Shown here in pieces: positions 34,840-43,470 of a stretch of DNA of 64,000 bases; the first letter of the stretch is position 1, and every line of letters starts with the position of its first letter. The stretch spans positions 124,001 through 188,000 of the forward strand of contig NZ_CANLWM010000003.1 of assembly GCF_947494875.1 (NCBI RefSeq), written 5' to 3'. This stretch comes from an uncultured Williamsia sp. (GTDB lineage: Bacteria; Actinomycetota; Actinomycetes; Mycobacteriales; Mycobacteriaceae). The position numbers were made by a program, and so were the translations under genes. The notes under the pieces were generated by a model that saw only the letters and a list, made by a program, of their open reading frames with translations, had not been told where the DNA came from and searched no databases.

Positions 34840-37800
34840 ATGAAGGCCAAGCGGAATTGGGTGCGCGCTGCAAAGCTCGCCGGTGGGGCTGTTGCGATCG
34901 CGGGTGCGTGTGCCGCGGGCACGGGTGCCGCCGCGGCGGACACCGCTCCGTCCACGTCGGATGCCGGGGGACAGGCTGTAAGCAGCGCCCCAGCCGACAC
35001 CGTCGGCGCGGGCACGACCACGTCGACGTCATCGTCGGCGCCCACCCCGACCTCGACCACCACCTCGACGGGCGCCGCGCCGTCATCGACGAAGCCCGTG
35101 TCGAGTTCTGGTGGTGGTGCGTCAAGTACGCCGACGGATTCCGGGGGCTCGAGCGCACCTATCCCGACCACCGCGACGAGTCCCGCGCCCTCGGGTACGT
35201 CGTCGATGTCGTCGGGTCCGCGGCATGCGGCGCCGACCACAAGCGACCCGACCTCGACCACGTCGTCCTCTGTGACCACCACTGCTGCGTCGACGACCAC
35301 CTCGCCGCCGAGGACCACCTCGACTGCGACCACGTCATCCGCGGCGGCGGGCACTACGACCATGTCGCCTGCGGCGGGCACCTCGGCACCGTCGACGACC
35401 TCGGCACCGTCGACCGCGACAGGAACCGGCACGTTCACCTCGACCCCCGGTGACCGGCACGCCGCCGCGCAGTCGTCTCTATCGCCATCTGCGCCGACCG
35501 CCCCGCCGACGCCGGCGACGGCGATCGTGGCGGCATTGCTGAGCATCTTCACCACTGCCCAGCAGCACGGCTCCACCAGCACTCCCGCGGCGGTGGATGG
35601 ACCGTCGTCGTGGGTCGCCGCCGGCGTCGCTCGCCGAGAGCTGGACACGACCCACACCAGCACCGGCGCATCGACGAATATGGTGACGCCGCAGGTGAGT
35701 CTTGTGGCAGCTCCGCCGTTCAATCCGCTGCAGGCGTTGCTCGCCCTGTTGATCAGCAACGGCACCGCTGAGCATCCTGATGCTGGTCTCCTGTTCGGCA
35801 ACGGGTTCAGCTACACCTCGGCCACCTGCCTTGTGGACATGGTGTGCAACGGCGGCCGCAGTGGCCTGTTCGGCAACGGCGGCAACGGGTTCAACGGCGG
35901 CAACGGCGGCGACGCTGGATTGTTCGGCAACGGTGGCCGCGGTGGTGCTGGCAGTGCGGGCACGGCGGGAACCAGCGCCATCGTCACCGGCGGCGCCGGC
36001 GGGAACGGTACCGCGGGCGGTGCGGGTGGCCGCGGCGGCAACGGCGGCCTGCTGTTCGGTGCCGGGGGAACGGGCGGCACCGGCGGCATCGGCGGGGTCG
36101 GTGGCAGCGGGGCGGCTGGAACCCAGGGTGCGGATGGGACCACGCCCGGCGCCAATGGTGCCGACGGCACCTCAGGTGGGGCAGGCGGCACTGGCGGTCG
36201 GGGCGGGGACGCCGGCGCCGGTGGCCGCGGCGGACTCATCGGCACCGCAGGCACGGCCGGCACCAACGGCACCGGCGGAGCCGGCGGGTCCGGCGGTATC
36301 GGCGGCGACGGCGGCAACGGTGTGCACGGGACCGCAGGTGCTCACGGCGGCAATGGAACCAACGGTAGTGCGTCAGGCGCCTCGGGAACCAACGGCGCCG
36401 ACGGAACCCCCGGCGGTGCCGGCGGCAACGGCGGTGCCGGGGGCGCGGGCGGGGCAGCGGGCGTTGGGGGTGCTGCCGGGATGGGCGGCACCGGTGGTTC
36501 TGCGGGCGCTGACGGCGCAACCGGGGTACAAGGACTCGGCGGAACCGGCGCCGACGGCGGACACGGCGGCAACGGCGGTGATGGGGGCAACGGGGTTGCA
36601 GGGAGCAACGGAGCCGCCGGTAGGGACGCGAACCATAGCACCGCTCAGTCGGGCGCGAATGGACAAGCCGGCGGCGCCGGCGGCAACGGCGGCAACGGCG
36701 GGGCGGGAGGCCGCGCAGGCACCGGGGGCGCCGGCCGCGTGGACGGCGCAGACGGTCAGACCGGATCCCAGGGCGACGGCGGCAACGGCGGTACCGGGGC
36801 CCGGGGCGGCGACGGCGGCAACGGCGGCAACGGCGAGCCAGGCTATGGCAGTGGCGGCAACGGCGGTGCGGGCGGCAATGGTGGCGCCGGCGGAACCGGC
36901 GGCACCGGCGCAATCGCCGGCTCGACCGGTGCGACAGGCGCCGGCGGCAACGGCGGTAACGGCGGAACAAGCGCGCCCAGCTCCGGCACCAGCAGCGCAT
37001 CCGGTGCCGGCGGTAACGGCGGCAGCGGGTCGGCCGGCGGGAACGGCGGCAACGGCGGGGTGGCCACTGCGACGTCCACCGCAGACGGCAACGGCGGATC
37101 AGGCGGAGCAGGCGGTACCGGCACCACGGGCGGTGGCGGCCGCGGCGGCAACGGCGGCACCGCCACCGGCCCCTTCGGGGTCATCGCCGGTGCTGGTGGC
37201 AACGGCGGGTCGAGTATTTCCGGCAACGGCGGTGACGGTGGCAACGGCGGGTCCGCCTCCAGCGACCGCCCCCGTTTCGGCGTCTACGGCGGTGACGGTG
37301 GCAACGGCGGCAACAGCGCGACAGGTACCGGCGGCAACGGCGGCAACGGCGGATTCGCCCCATCGGGGACCGCCGGCGCTGCGGGAGCAGCAGGTATCGG
37401 AGGCAAGGGCAACGGAACTGCCGGAACAGCCGGAACACCAGTCAACCACCCGCCGACGGCCCCGGATCAAAATCTCACCACGCTGGTGAACACGCCCGTG
37501 TATTTCGATCTACTCACCGGCGCGACCGATGTCGACGGTGACCCGATCTATATCGGAGATTTCCTCACATATCTTGCGCACGGGTCGCTCTATCACCCAA
37601 ACGGGAATGCGCCGACCGGCTACACCTACACTCCGAACGCTGGTTTCACTGGGCAGGACATCCTGCGGTACCGGATCGTCAACTATGACGGAGTCGGTAG
37701 CACCGTCACCGTCACGTTCGATGTCGTCCCCGGTGCAGCCGTCCAGCCGCCGGTTGCCGTCGACGACGCCGCGACCGTCGCCGAAGGTGGCAGCACCACC

Positions 37801-39189
37801 ATCGCGGTGACCGCCAACGACACCGACGCCGACGGCACGGTCGACACCACCACTGTCGTCATCACCCGACAGCCCACCGCAGGAACCGCGACGGTCAACG
37901 CCAACGGCTCGATCACCTACATCAACAACGGCAGCGAGACCAGGGCTGACAGCTTCGGTTACACGGTCAAGGACAACACCGGCGCGGTGAGCAACGAAGC
38001 GACCGTGGCCATCACGGTCACCCCGGTCAACGACGCGCCCACCGCGGCGAACGACGCCGCGACCGTCGCCGAAGGTGGCAGCACCACCATCGCGGTGACC
38101 GCCAACGACACCGACGCCGACGGCACGGTCGACACCACCACTGTCGTCATCACCCGACAGCCCACCGCAGGAACCGCCACCGTGAACGCCGATGGCTCGA
38201 TCACCTACGCCAACAACGGCAGCGAGACCAGTTCTGACAGCTTCGGTTACACGGTCAAGGACAACACCGGCGCGGTGAGCAACGAAGCGACCGTGACCAT
38301 CACGGTCACCCCGGTCAACGATGCGCCGGTGGGAGTGCCCGATTCCTACACGGTCGGGCAGGGCTCCACGCTGGTCGTCAACGCTCCAGGCGTGCTCAGC
38401 AATGACACCGACGCAGACAGCCCGACATTGGCCATCTCGGCGGGCACCGCGCCCACACACGCCAGCGCATTCAAACTCTTGTCGGACGGCTCGTTCACCT
38501 ACACGCCAGCCGCCAACTACAACGGCACCGACTCGTTCACCTACCAGGTGTCCGACGGGACGACCGCGTCGGCGCCTACGACGGTCACCATCACCGTGAC
38601 CGCCACGAGCAATGCCGCCCCGGTGGCCAATCCCGACTCCTACACCATCGCTGAGGACACCGTCCTGACCGTCGGCGTTCCCGGCGTCCTGGCCAACGAC
38701 ACCGACGTGGACAGCCCGACGTTGGTGATCTCGGCGGGTACCGCGCCCACACACGCCACCGCATTCCAACTCTTGTCGGACGGTTCGTTCACGTACACGC
38801 CAGCTGCCAACTACAACGGCACCGACTCGTTCACCTACACCGCCAGTGACGGTGTCAACACCTCGGCAGTCACCACCGTCACGATCACCATCACCCCGGT
38901 CAACGACGTGCCGGTGATCGTCAACAGCACGATTCCCGTCAAGCAAAACACCACCGGCGGCTACTTCCTGGGCAACAAGTCATCTGATGGCGATGGCGAC
39001 GCACTGACCGGAACGCTTCTCACCAACGTTCAGCACGGCACCTTGATCTTCAACGGCGTCGATCTGACCGCCGTCTACACGCCCGCAACCAACTACATCG
39101 GACTCGACTCCTTCACCTACAAGGTCAACGACGGAAAGGTCGACAGCGCCGCCGGGACGGTCACGTTCAACGTCACCGCAATTGGCTGA
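34840..39189 (+). CDS. Exported PGRS-repeat protein with tandem Ig/cadherin-like domains
   Basis: A 1449-aa protein. Residues 1-34 form a signal peptide (MKAKRNWVRAAKLAGG ... GTGAAAAD). Residues about 35-290 are Ser/Thr/Pro-rich. LLFGNGFSYTSATC then introduces a PGRS-type region (about 340-866) of GGNGG/GGAGG repeats, as in mycobacterial PE_PGRS proteins, but there is no PE domain. From 868 to the end come about six Ig/cadherin-like beta domains; two are 96-residue near-copies (DNA period 288 bp from 37771) and two more 98-residue copies (294 bp from 38404), with DTDADG-type calcium-binding turns. No LPxTG anchor. Likely a surface or secreted adhesin-like protein. Confidence 0.88.
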   Translation: MKAKRNWVRAAKLAGGAVAIAGACAAGTGAAAADTAPSTSDAGGQAVSSAPADTVGAGTTTSTSSSAPTPTSTTTSTGAAPSSTKPVSSSGGGASSTPTDSGGSSAPIPTTATSPAPSGTSSMSSGPRHAAPTTSDPTSTTSSSVTTTAASTTTSPPRTTSTATTSSAAAGTTTMSPAAGTSAPSTTSAPSTATGTGTFTSTPGDRHAAAQSSLSPSAPTAPPTPATAIVAALLSIFTTAQQHGSTSTPAAVDGPSSWVAAGVARRELDTTHTSTGASTNMVTPQVSLVAAPPFNPLQALLALLISNGTAEHPDAGLLFGNGFSYTSATCLVDMVCNGGRSGLFGNGGNGFNGGNGGDAGLFGNGGRGGAGSAGTAGTSAIVTGGAGGNGTAGGAGGRGGNGGLLFGAGGTGGTGGIGGVGGSGAAGTQGADGTTPGANGADGTSGGAGGTGGRGGDAGAGGRGGLIGTAGTAGTNGTGGAGGSGGIGGDGGNGVHGTAGAHGGNGTNGSASGASGTNGADGTPGGAGGNGGAGGAGGAAGVGGAAGMGGTGGSAGADGATGVQGLGGTGADGGHGGNGGDGGNGVAGSNGAAGRDANHSTAQSGANGQAGGAGGNGGNGGAGGRAGTGGAGRVDGADGQTGSQGDGGNGGTGARGGDGGNGGNGEPGYGSGGNGGAGGNGGAGGTGGTGAIAGSTGATGAGGNGGNGGTSAPSSGTSSASGAGGNGGSGSAGGNGGNGGVATATSTADGNGGSGGAGGTGTTGGGGRGGNGGTATGPFGVIAGAGGNGGSSISGNGGDGGNGGSASSDRPRFGVYGGDGGNGGNSATGTGGNGGNGGFAPSGTAGAAGAAGIGGKGNGTAGTAGTPVNHPPTAPDQNLTTLVNTPVYFDLLTGATDVDGDPIYIGDFLTYLAHGSLYHPNGNAPTGYTYTPNAGFTGQDILRYRIVNYDGVGSTVTVTFDVVPGAAVQPPVAVDDAATVAEGGSTTIAVTANDTDADGTVDTTTVVITRQPTAGTATVNANGSITYINNGSETRADSFGYTVKDNTGAVSNEATVAITVTPVNDAPTAANDAATVAEGGSTTIAVTANDTDADGTVDTTTVVITRQPTAGTATVNADGSITYANNGSETSSDSFGYTVKDNTGAVSNEATVTITVTPVNDAPVGVPDSYTVGQGSTLVVNAPGVLSNDTDADSPTLAISAGTAPTHASAFKLLSDGSFTYTPAANYNGTDSFTYQVSDGTTASAPTTVTITVTATSNAAPVANPDSYTIAEDTVLTVGVPGVLANDTDVDSPTLVISAGTAPTHATAFQLLSDGSFTYTPAANYNGTDSFTYTASDGVNTSAVTTVTITITPVNDVPVIVNSTIPVKQNTTGGYFLGNKSSDGDGDALTGTLLTNVQHGTLIFNGVDLTAVYTPATNYIGLDSFTYKVNDGKVDSAAGTVTFNVTAIG
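37771..38330 (+). repeat. Tandem 288-bp repeat encoding near-identical Ig-like domains
   Basis: The segment beginning GCGACCGTCG at 37771 recurs at 38059 with very few differences. Each unit encodes one Ig-like domain (ATVAEGGSTTIAVTANDTDA ...). Such high DNA identity points to recent duplication and possible copy-number change by recombination. Confidence 0.8.
38404..38860 (+). repeat. Tandem 294-bp repeat encoding a second Ig-like domain type
   Basis: GACACCGACG at 38404 recurs at 38698, with the following about 150 bases highly similar (PTLxISAGTAPTHA, SDGSFTYTPAANYNGTDSFTY). Codes for cadherin-like domains four and five of the PGRS protein. Confidence 0.75.
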
Positions 39190-39444
39190 TCAGCGGGACA
39201 CGGAAATAGTTGCACGTGGCCCCTTCACTTGCTGGTCCCAGCGATCGGCCCTGGCGCCGCGACACCTGTCGCTGTCTCCCTTCGACTACTTCGGCGATGT
39301 CGAAAGGAGTGCCAGAGCGTCGATGGGTGCTGCCCCGCCCGAGCCAAACCCACCACCAACGCCGGCCGCCGCAACCAAAATCACGGGAGCGCAACGCGTA
39401 GTGCATCGCCGCCGTAATAACGGACCCCGCCGCCCGTACGTCCT

Positions 39445-39801
39445 TTACTCCTGTGCTTCTGGGGCGAGGGTGTCGACGTAGGCGGTGTCGTAGTGCTCGG
39501 CGCCCCATTCCGCGAGAGCGGTCAATACGGGCAACAGCTGACGTCCCTTGCTCGTCAACTCGTACTCTGCGCGGCCCGCACGCTCTGTGGCAGCAATGTC
39601 GAAAATGTGTTCTTTCACAAGAAACGACAGCCGTTGGGATAGCACCGCTTTCGGAACAGCGAGGCGATCTTGGAAGTCGGTGAACCGACGTCCACCGCGA
39701 AACGCCTCCCGCAGGATAAGCAGTGTCCAGCGTTCGCCGACGACCTCTAGCGACCGGGCAATCGGACAATCCTCGGCCGGGTACTCGCGGGGTAGCGCCA
39801 T
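39445..39801 (-). CDS. HxlR-family regulator
   Basis: A 118-aa winged-helix regulator: CPIARSLEVVGERWTLLILREAFRGGRRFTDFQ, then PKAVLSQRLSFLVKEHIF and the wing AEYELTSKGRQLLPVLTAL. HxlR proteins bind near-symmetric sites as dimers and often sense electrophiles. ATG 39799-39801. Divergent from a DUF302 gene, with two identical-pattern operators GTTCG-N5-CGAAC in the 92-base gap. Confidence 0.9.
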   Translation of the reverse strand: MALPREYPAEDCPIARSLEVVGERWTLLILREAFRGGRRFTDFQDRLAVPKAVLSQRLSFLVKEHIFDIAATERAGRAEYELTSKGRQLLPVLTALAEWGAEHYDTAYVDTLAPEAQE

Positions 39802-39823
39802 GTCGCGATTGTGCCACTTGCAA

Positions 39824-39838
39824 GTTCGGTGAACGAAC
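39824..39838. promoter_or_regulatory. HxlR operator, site 1 (GTTCG-N5-CGAAC)
   Basis: GTTCGGTGAACGAAC, perfect 5-bp arms around 5 bases. Same pattern as site 2, centre-to-centre 34 bases, about three helical turns, in the HxlR/DUF302 gap. Assignment to HxlR is inferred from position and symmetry. Confidence 0.6.
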
Positions 39839-39857
39839 CATACCGTCGAATCGGTTG

Positions 39858-39872
39858 GTTCGGTCAGCGAAC
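39858..39872. promoter_or_regulatory. HxlR operator, site 2 (GTTCG-N5-CGAAC)
   Basis: GTTCGGTCAGCGAAC; the arms extend to 8 bp when the flanks are included (TTGGTTCG-N5-CGAACCAA at 39855-39875). It lies 22 bases upstream of GTG 39894 and probably overlaps the DUF302 promoter. Confidence 0.6.
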
Positions 39873-39893
39873 CAAGGAACCGGGGGGCTTGGC

Positions 39894-40436
39894 GTGACTG
39901 AAGCGAAAATGGACGTGACGTCGCACGTCATGAACCGACTCGATATCAGCACCGGGATGAAGTTCGAGGAGTTTCGCTCGCGCTTCGAAGAGGCGGCACC
40001 GTCGTTCGACGCCGACGTCGTGGAACGCTTGGTTCAGCGCGCAGCCCCCTGGGAGGATATGCAGGCCGCCGTGCGAGAGATGGCTCCGCATGCGCTTATC
40101 CGCTACGTCACCATTGACGCCGGCCCCGTGATGGCACTAGCCGGCAACCGGACCCAGGCGGTCGAATACCTGTTGGGCAATCACGTCATCGCCGAGACGA
40201 TGTTCCGCCACGACCCTCATGCGATGCTGTACGCCCCGCTGCGAGTGCTGTTGTACAGCAACGCCGTGGGCGAAGCCGTGTTCAGCATCGACCAGCCGAG
40301 CACAGTTTTCGGCAGCCTGGGCATCGACGAGGTCACTGAGATCGCTCTGGGGCTCGACGACAAAGTAGCCGCGCTGCTCGCGTTCCTCTTGGTGGTCGTT
40401 GCCTTCCCGCCGCAATCGGGAACTCGCCACGGTTGA
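39894..40436 (+). CDS. DUF302 domain protein
   Basis: About 180 aa. Residues 60-165 match the DUF302 fold: VEYLLGNHVIAETMFRHDPHAMLYAPLRVLLY ... EAVFSIDQPSTVFGSLGIDEV and ALGLDDKVAALL. DUF302 proteins are small, possibly ligand-binding barrels common in actinobacteria and archaea. GTG 39894 or ATG 39909 are both possible starts. Probably repressed by the divergent HxlR. Confidence 0.8.
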   Translation: MTEAKMDVTSHVMNRLDISTGMKFEEFRSRFEEAAPSFDADVVERLVQRAAPWEDMQAAVREMAPHALIRYVTIDAGPVMALAGNRTQAVEYLLGNHVIAETMFRHDPHAMLYAPLRVLLYSNAVGEAVFSIDQPSTVFGSLGIDEVTEIALGLDDKVAALLAFLLVVVAFPPQSGTRHG

Positions 40437-40734
40437 TTGCAATCTCAGATGACGCGGCGGCACGGCGTGACCTGGATATGCCACCGTAGTACTCGCCGAA
40501 GTCGTCACGAAGATGCCGAATAAGTCGTACGAACTCACTCGCCAGTGGCGAGGAGTTGGGGGAGGCGCTCGAGAATGTGTGGAAGTGGGTCTACGGCCGA
40601 CCCGGCCCTTTGATTCACGCCACGCGAGACGCAGATGCTGGCGCCAACGCGCGACGACGCATTGACCCGGTCTGACATACACGCTCGTCCGCTCGTGACC
40701 ACGAGCCAGTAGGTCGGCACCAGGAGGCTGACAT

Positions 40735-40751
40735 TACGTCACTGTGACGTA
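40735..40751. promoter_or_regulatory. Orphan palindrome TACGTCA-CTG-TGACGTA
   Basis: Perfect 7-bp arms around 3 bases, operator-like, with no gene assigned on either side. It may once have served a regulator/target pair now deleted. Confidence 0.35.
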
Positions 40752-41016
40752 TTGGTCGAGCGTGGCAGGTTCCGTAGGTCATGGGGTGGATCTCGGTCTG
40801 GGCGCCGGTCGGCGCACATGGTCGTTCGACGCATTCGTCAACGGCGATTGGCGCAGCTGTGGGGCTTCCTATCGATCCGACCCGGCCAAATCCGTCTGCG
40901 ACGCCGAGGCTTTCGTTGCGCGGATGCAGATTCGTTTGTGTTGGTCGGACCAAACGCGAGTCGAGCCCTAGCTCTTCATCGCGCCGCGGCCCGGTGTGCG
41001 CCGATAAGACACATTA

Positions 41017-41055
41017 TGTCAGGTACGAGTTCCCACTCGCTGCACGTACCTGACA
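41017..41055. repeat. 11-bp inverted repeat with 17-base loop
   Basis: TGTCAGGTACG at 41017-41027 and its exact complement at 41045-41055. Could form a hairpin, serve as two half-sites for a regulator, or mark the scar of a mobile element. No T-run follows, so a terminator is unlikely. Confidence 0.5.
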
Positions 41056-41308
41056 GACCGCTGGCCTAACCTGCCACCGCCGAGGATCGGAATCGCCTGG
41101 CACCTGCGTACCCAAAACGATGCCGCACACTGCTGGTTTGCGCCAGCAAGTGGCTGCCGCATTCGAATCGCCCGTGGAGCGTCAGAACGAGCCATGGTGA
41201 CTCGATCGTGCTCGCCGCATCTCGATGAGGGTTCTGTGATGGCGCCACAGCCACGACGCTCTCGGTCATCTCTTGATCCTCGTATCCACTCGGTTTGCCA
41301 AGGATTTG

Positions 41309-41326
41309 AGATAGTGCTTACTATCT
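41309..41326. promoter_or_regulatory. TetR operator AGATAGT-GCTT-ACTATCT
   Basis: Perfect 7-bp arms around 4 bases in an AT-rich stretch, 42 bases before the GTG of the TetR gene. Typical TetR autoregulatory operator; assignment by position. Confidence 0.6.
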
Positions 41327-41367
41327 GGATATGAGTTCATACTTGACTTCGACGGGTACATCCGATC

Positions 41368-42030
41368 GTGCGGAGTAGTCGGCGACTGACTCGGGCCGAA
41401 AGTAAAGAGCAGACGCGGCAGCGCTTGTTGAAGGCTGCAGCCGAAGTCTTCGCTCAAAAGGGCTACCTCGGATCCTCGGTGGAGGAGATCGCTGAAACCG
41501 CTGGCTTCTCGATCGGGGCGATGTATTCGAACTTTGCGACAAAGCAAGACCTGCTGGCGGCCTTGATGTCCACGCGGGCGGTAGGGCGAATGGACGAGGT
41601 CGCCCGTGTCATCGATACCGCGCAGGATCAGTCCGTGGACCCATTGCAGGCGCTGGGTGCCCTGCTGATGGCGATCGCCGACAAAGACATCGAGGCCGCT
41701 GTGCTCAGCACCGAGTTTTGGTTGCAAGCGGTGCGCAATCCCGCTCTGATGCAGATCGAGGCCAACGCGTCGGATCAGAAATTGCTTGCGGTGCGCAACA
41801 TCCTGGTTGAGATCCTTGATCGTCATCACGTTCACGAGAGCGTCTCGGTTGAGGAGTTTGCTGTCACAACGCTGGCATTGTTCAGCGGTCTGATCCGTCA
41901 GCGGCGCATCGATCCGCGCCGGGTGTCCGACGAGATGTTCGGCCGTGCACTGCGCTGGCAGATCGACGGTATGCCGAAAACGACAGGTAGCGAACCCCAT
42001 TCGCGCATCGGAGTTGAGGAAAGAGAATAG
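41368..42030 (+). CDS. TetR-family regulator
   Basis: A 220-aa TetR protein: RQRLLKAAAEVFAQKGYLGSSVEEIAETAGFSIGAMYSNFATKQDLL, then a helical ligand domain. GTG 41368. First gene of a three-gene run with a truncated desaturase-like gene and an MDR alcohol dehydrogenase, so it probably represses its own operon through the palindrome at 41309. Confidence 0.85.
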   Translation: MRSSRRLTRAESKEQTRQRLLKAAAEVFAQKGYLGSSVEEIAETAGFSIGAMYSNFATKQDLLAALMSTRAVGRMDEVARVIDTAQDQSVDPLQALGALLMAIADKDIEAAVLSTEFWLQAVRNPALMQIEANASDQKLLAVRNILVEILDRHHVHESVSVEEFAVTTLALFSGLIRQRRIDPRRVSDEMFGRALRWQIDGMPKTTGSEPHSRIGVEERE

Positions 42031-42038
42031 GCACGACC

Positions 42039-42353
42039 ATGGACTTTGTTTACAATATTGGCCTCTACTCCATTCCAGCCTTCTTGCTGCTGTTGGGCGC
42101 GGAGCTCATCGGCGATCGACTCGAACGTCGCCGCGAGGATTGGGCGCAGTCACACACCGATCGCCGACGCGTAGGTTTCTCGACGCGTGACACGCTGACC
42201 AGTTTGTCGGCGTCCGGTCTGCTCCGGATGGTCAAGCCGCTCAACGCGTTCATCCAATTGCCGTGGGATCCTCCAGGGTGGTCGCCAGCGCCGCCATCGA
42301 CGGCGGATAAGCGCGCAACGGTTCCGCCCACGACACCGGATCGTGTCTCATGA
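42039..42353 (+). pseudogene. Sterol desaturase/fatty-acid hydroxylase family, internally deleted
   Basis: The first 57 codons (YNIGLYSIPAFLLLLGAELIGDRLE ... VGFSTRDTLTSLS) match the N-terminus of the fatty-acid hydroxylase/sterol desaturase group. It then jumps to a tail (WDPPGWSPAPP) that resembles the C-terminal end of such proteins. Everything in between, including the histidine-box metal ligands, is missing, in frame. At 104 aa it cannot be catalytic. It overlaps the next gene by ATGA, so translation coupling is preserved. A non-homologous tail is the alternative. Confidence 0.55.
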
Positions 42354-43438
42354 GAGCCGCCGTCCTCTCCGAATTCGGTGCGCCCCTGTCTATTCAGACT
42401 CTGCCTGATCCCGAAGTCGGCACTGGAGAGGTCGTCGTCGACATCATCGCTGCCGGCGTCGGGGGCTATGCCGCGGACGTCTTCTCCGGCGCCCGCGGTT
42501 ACCTACTGGAACTACCCGTCGTCCCGGGCCCGGGCGGTATCGGACGGATACGCGCCACCAGCCCCGATTCCACCCGCTTGACACCCGGTGACTGGGTTTA
42601 CTGCGACGCCACAATCCGTGGCCGCGACAATATTGCCGAACCCGACATGATTTTGCTGGGCTGGACCGGCCGCACCCCTTCGGCGTTGCCGTTACACCGC
42701 TACTTTCATCACGGCTCCTTCGCCGAACAAGTGCTCATGCCCACCGAGAACGTCACGCCGATCGGTGAGATCAACCCGACGGACGCAGGCCGCTGGAGTG
42801 TGATGGGGCGTCTACTCGTGCCCTACGGCGGATTGCTAGCCGGCGGGCTGCACGCTGGGCAGACCTTGGTCATCAACGGTGCGACAGGGGGTTTCGGCAG
42901 CGCCGGGGTAACCGTTGCGCTGGCCATGGGTGCTGGCCGTGTCGTTGCCACCGGCCGCAACACCGAAACACTCCAAGCGCTAGCAGATTGTCATCGTTCC
43001 CGAGTAGCGCCGGTACAAATGACCGGCGACCCGACCGTCGACCACGACCGCATCATCGAAGCCGCAGGCGGACCTGTCGACTGCGTCCTAGATCTGCTAC
43101 CCCGAATGGCGACAGCGGAACAGGTCCTGACCGCGGCGATGACCGTACGGCCAGGCGGGACCATCGTGCTCATGGGAGGCGTCGGCCGAACCGGCAGCGA
43201 CGAACTCGCACTGCCCTATCGATGGCTGGTCCGAAACGACGTCACCGTGCGCGGAAAATGGATGTACCCCCGCACAGCCATACCCCAGATGGTGCAGCTG
43301 ATCCGCTCCGGCCTCATTGACCTGAGCCAATTCGACACCACCGAGTTCGCTCTCGAAAATATCAATGACGCGCTCCCCTACGCAAAGTCACACAGCCAGC
43401 CACACCAACTCACAGTCATCCGGCCAGATCGCGAATAA
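42350..43438 (+). CDS. MDR-family alcohol dehydrogenase/quinone oxidoreductase
   Basis: A 362-aa medium-chain reductase: MRAAVLSEFGAPLSIQTLPDPEVGTGEVVVD, GxGxxG-type nucleotide motif in NGATGGFGSAGVTVALAMGA, then VVATGRN. The structural zinc cysteines are absent, so it belongs to the zinc-free quinone oxidoreductase side. NADPH-dependent reduction in the cytosol. Coupled to the desaturase remnant by ATGA, under the TetR at 41368. Confidence 0.85.
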   Translation: MRAAVLSEFGAPLSIQTLPDPEVGTGEVVVDIIAAGVGGYAADVFSGARGYLLELPVVPGPGGIGRIRATSPDSTRLTPGDWVYCDATIRGRDNIAEPDMILLGWTGRTPSALPLHRYFHHGSFAEQVLMPTENVTPIGEINPTDAGRWSVMGRLLVPYGGLLAGGLHAGQTLVINGATGGFGSAGVTVALAMGAGRVVATGRNTETLQALADCHRSRVAPVQMTGDPTVDHDRIIEAAGGPVDCVLDLLPRMATAEQVLTAAMTVRPGGTIVLMGGVGRTGSDELALPYRWLVRNDVTVRGKWMYPRTAIPQMVQLIRSGLIDLSQFDTTEFALENINDALPYAKSHSQPHQLTVIRPDRE

Positions 43439-43470
43439 TCTTGGCCCTACCAACTGATGCAACACCTCCG

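Larger units (their letters stand above)
40437..41367. other. 931-base region with palindromes but no confident gene
   Basis: Frames here look random on both strands. Two palindromes stand out: TACGTCA-CTG-TGACGTA (40735-40751) and an 11-bp inverted repeat (41017-41027/41045-41055). It may be the remains of one or more lost genes with their control sites. No RNA gene recognised. Confidence 0.45.

Noticed and set aside
34840-34950. PE domain in the PGRS protein
   Set aside because: The N-terminus is a Sec-type signal followed by S/T-rich sequence, without the PE helical hairpin.
35900-37400. CRISPR-like or satellite array in the GGNGG-coding region
   Set aside because: The units are irregular, in frame and encode a PGRS block; no uniform repeats or unique spacers.
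34653-39000. Long antisense frames opposite the PGRS gene
   Set aside because: They arise from GC-rich, glycine-codon repeats; the antisense proteins are repetitive Pro/Arg or Val/Gly strings without start signals.
40744-41069. Short frames at 40744-41069 as genes
   Set aside because: No family similarity, frames start within a palindrome and lack ribosome sites.
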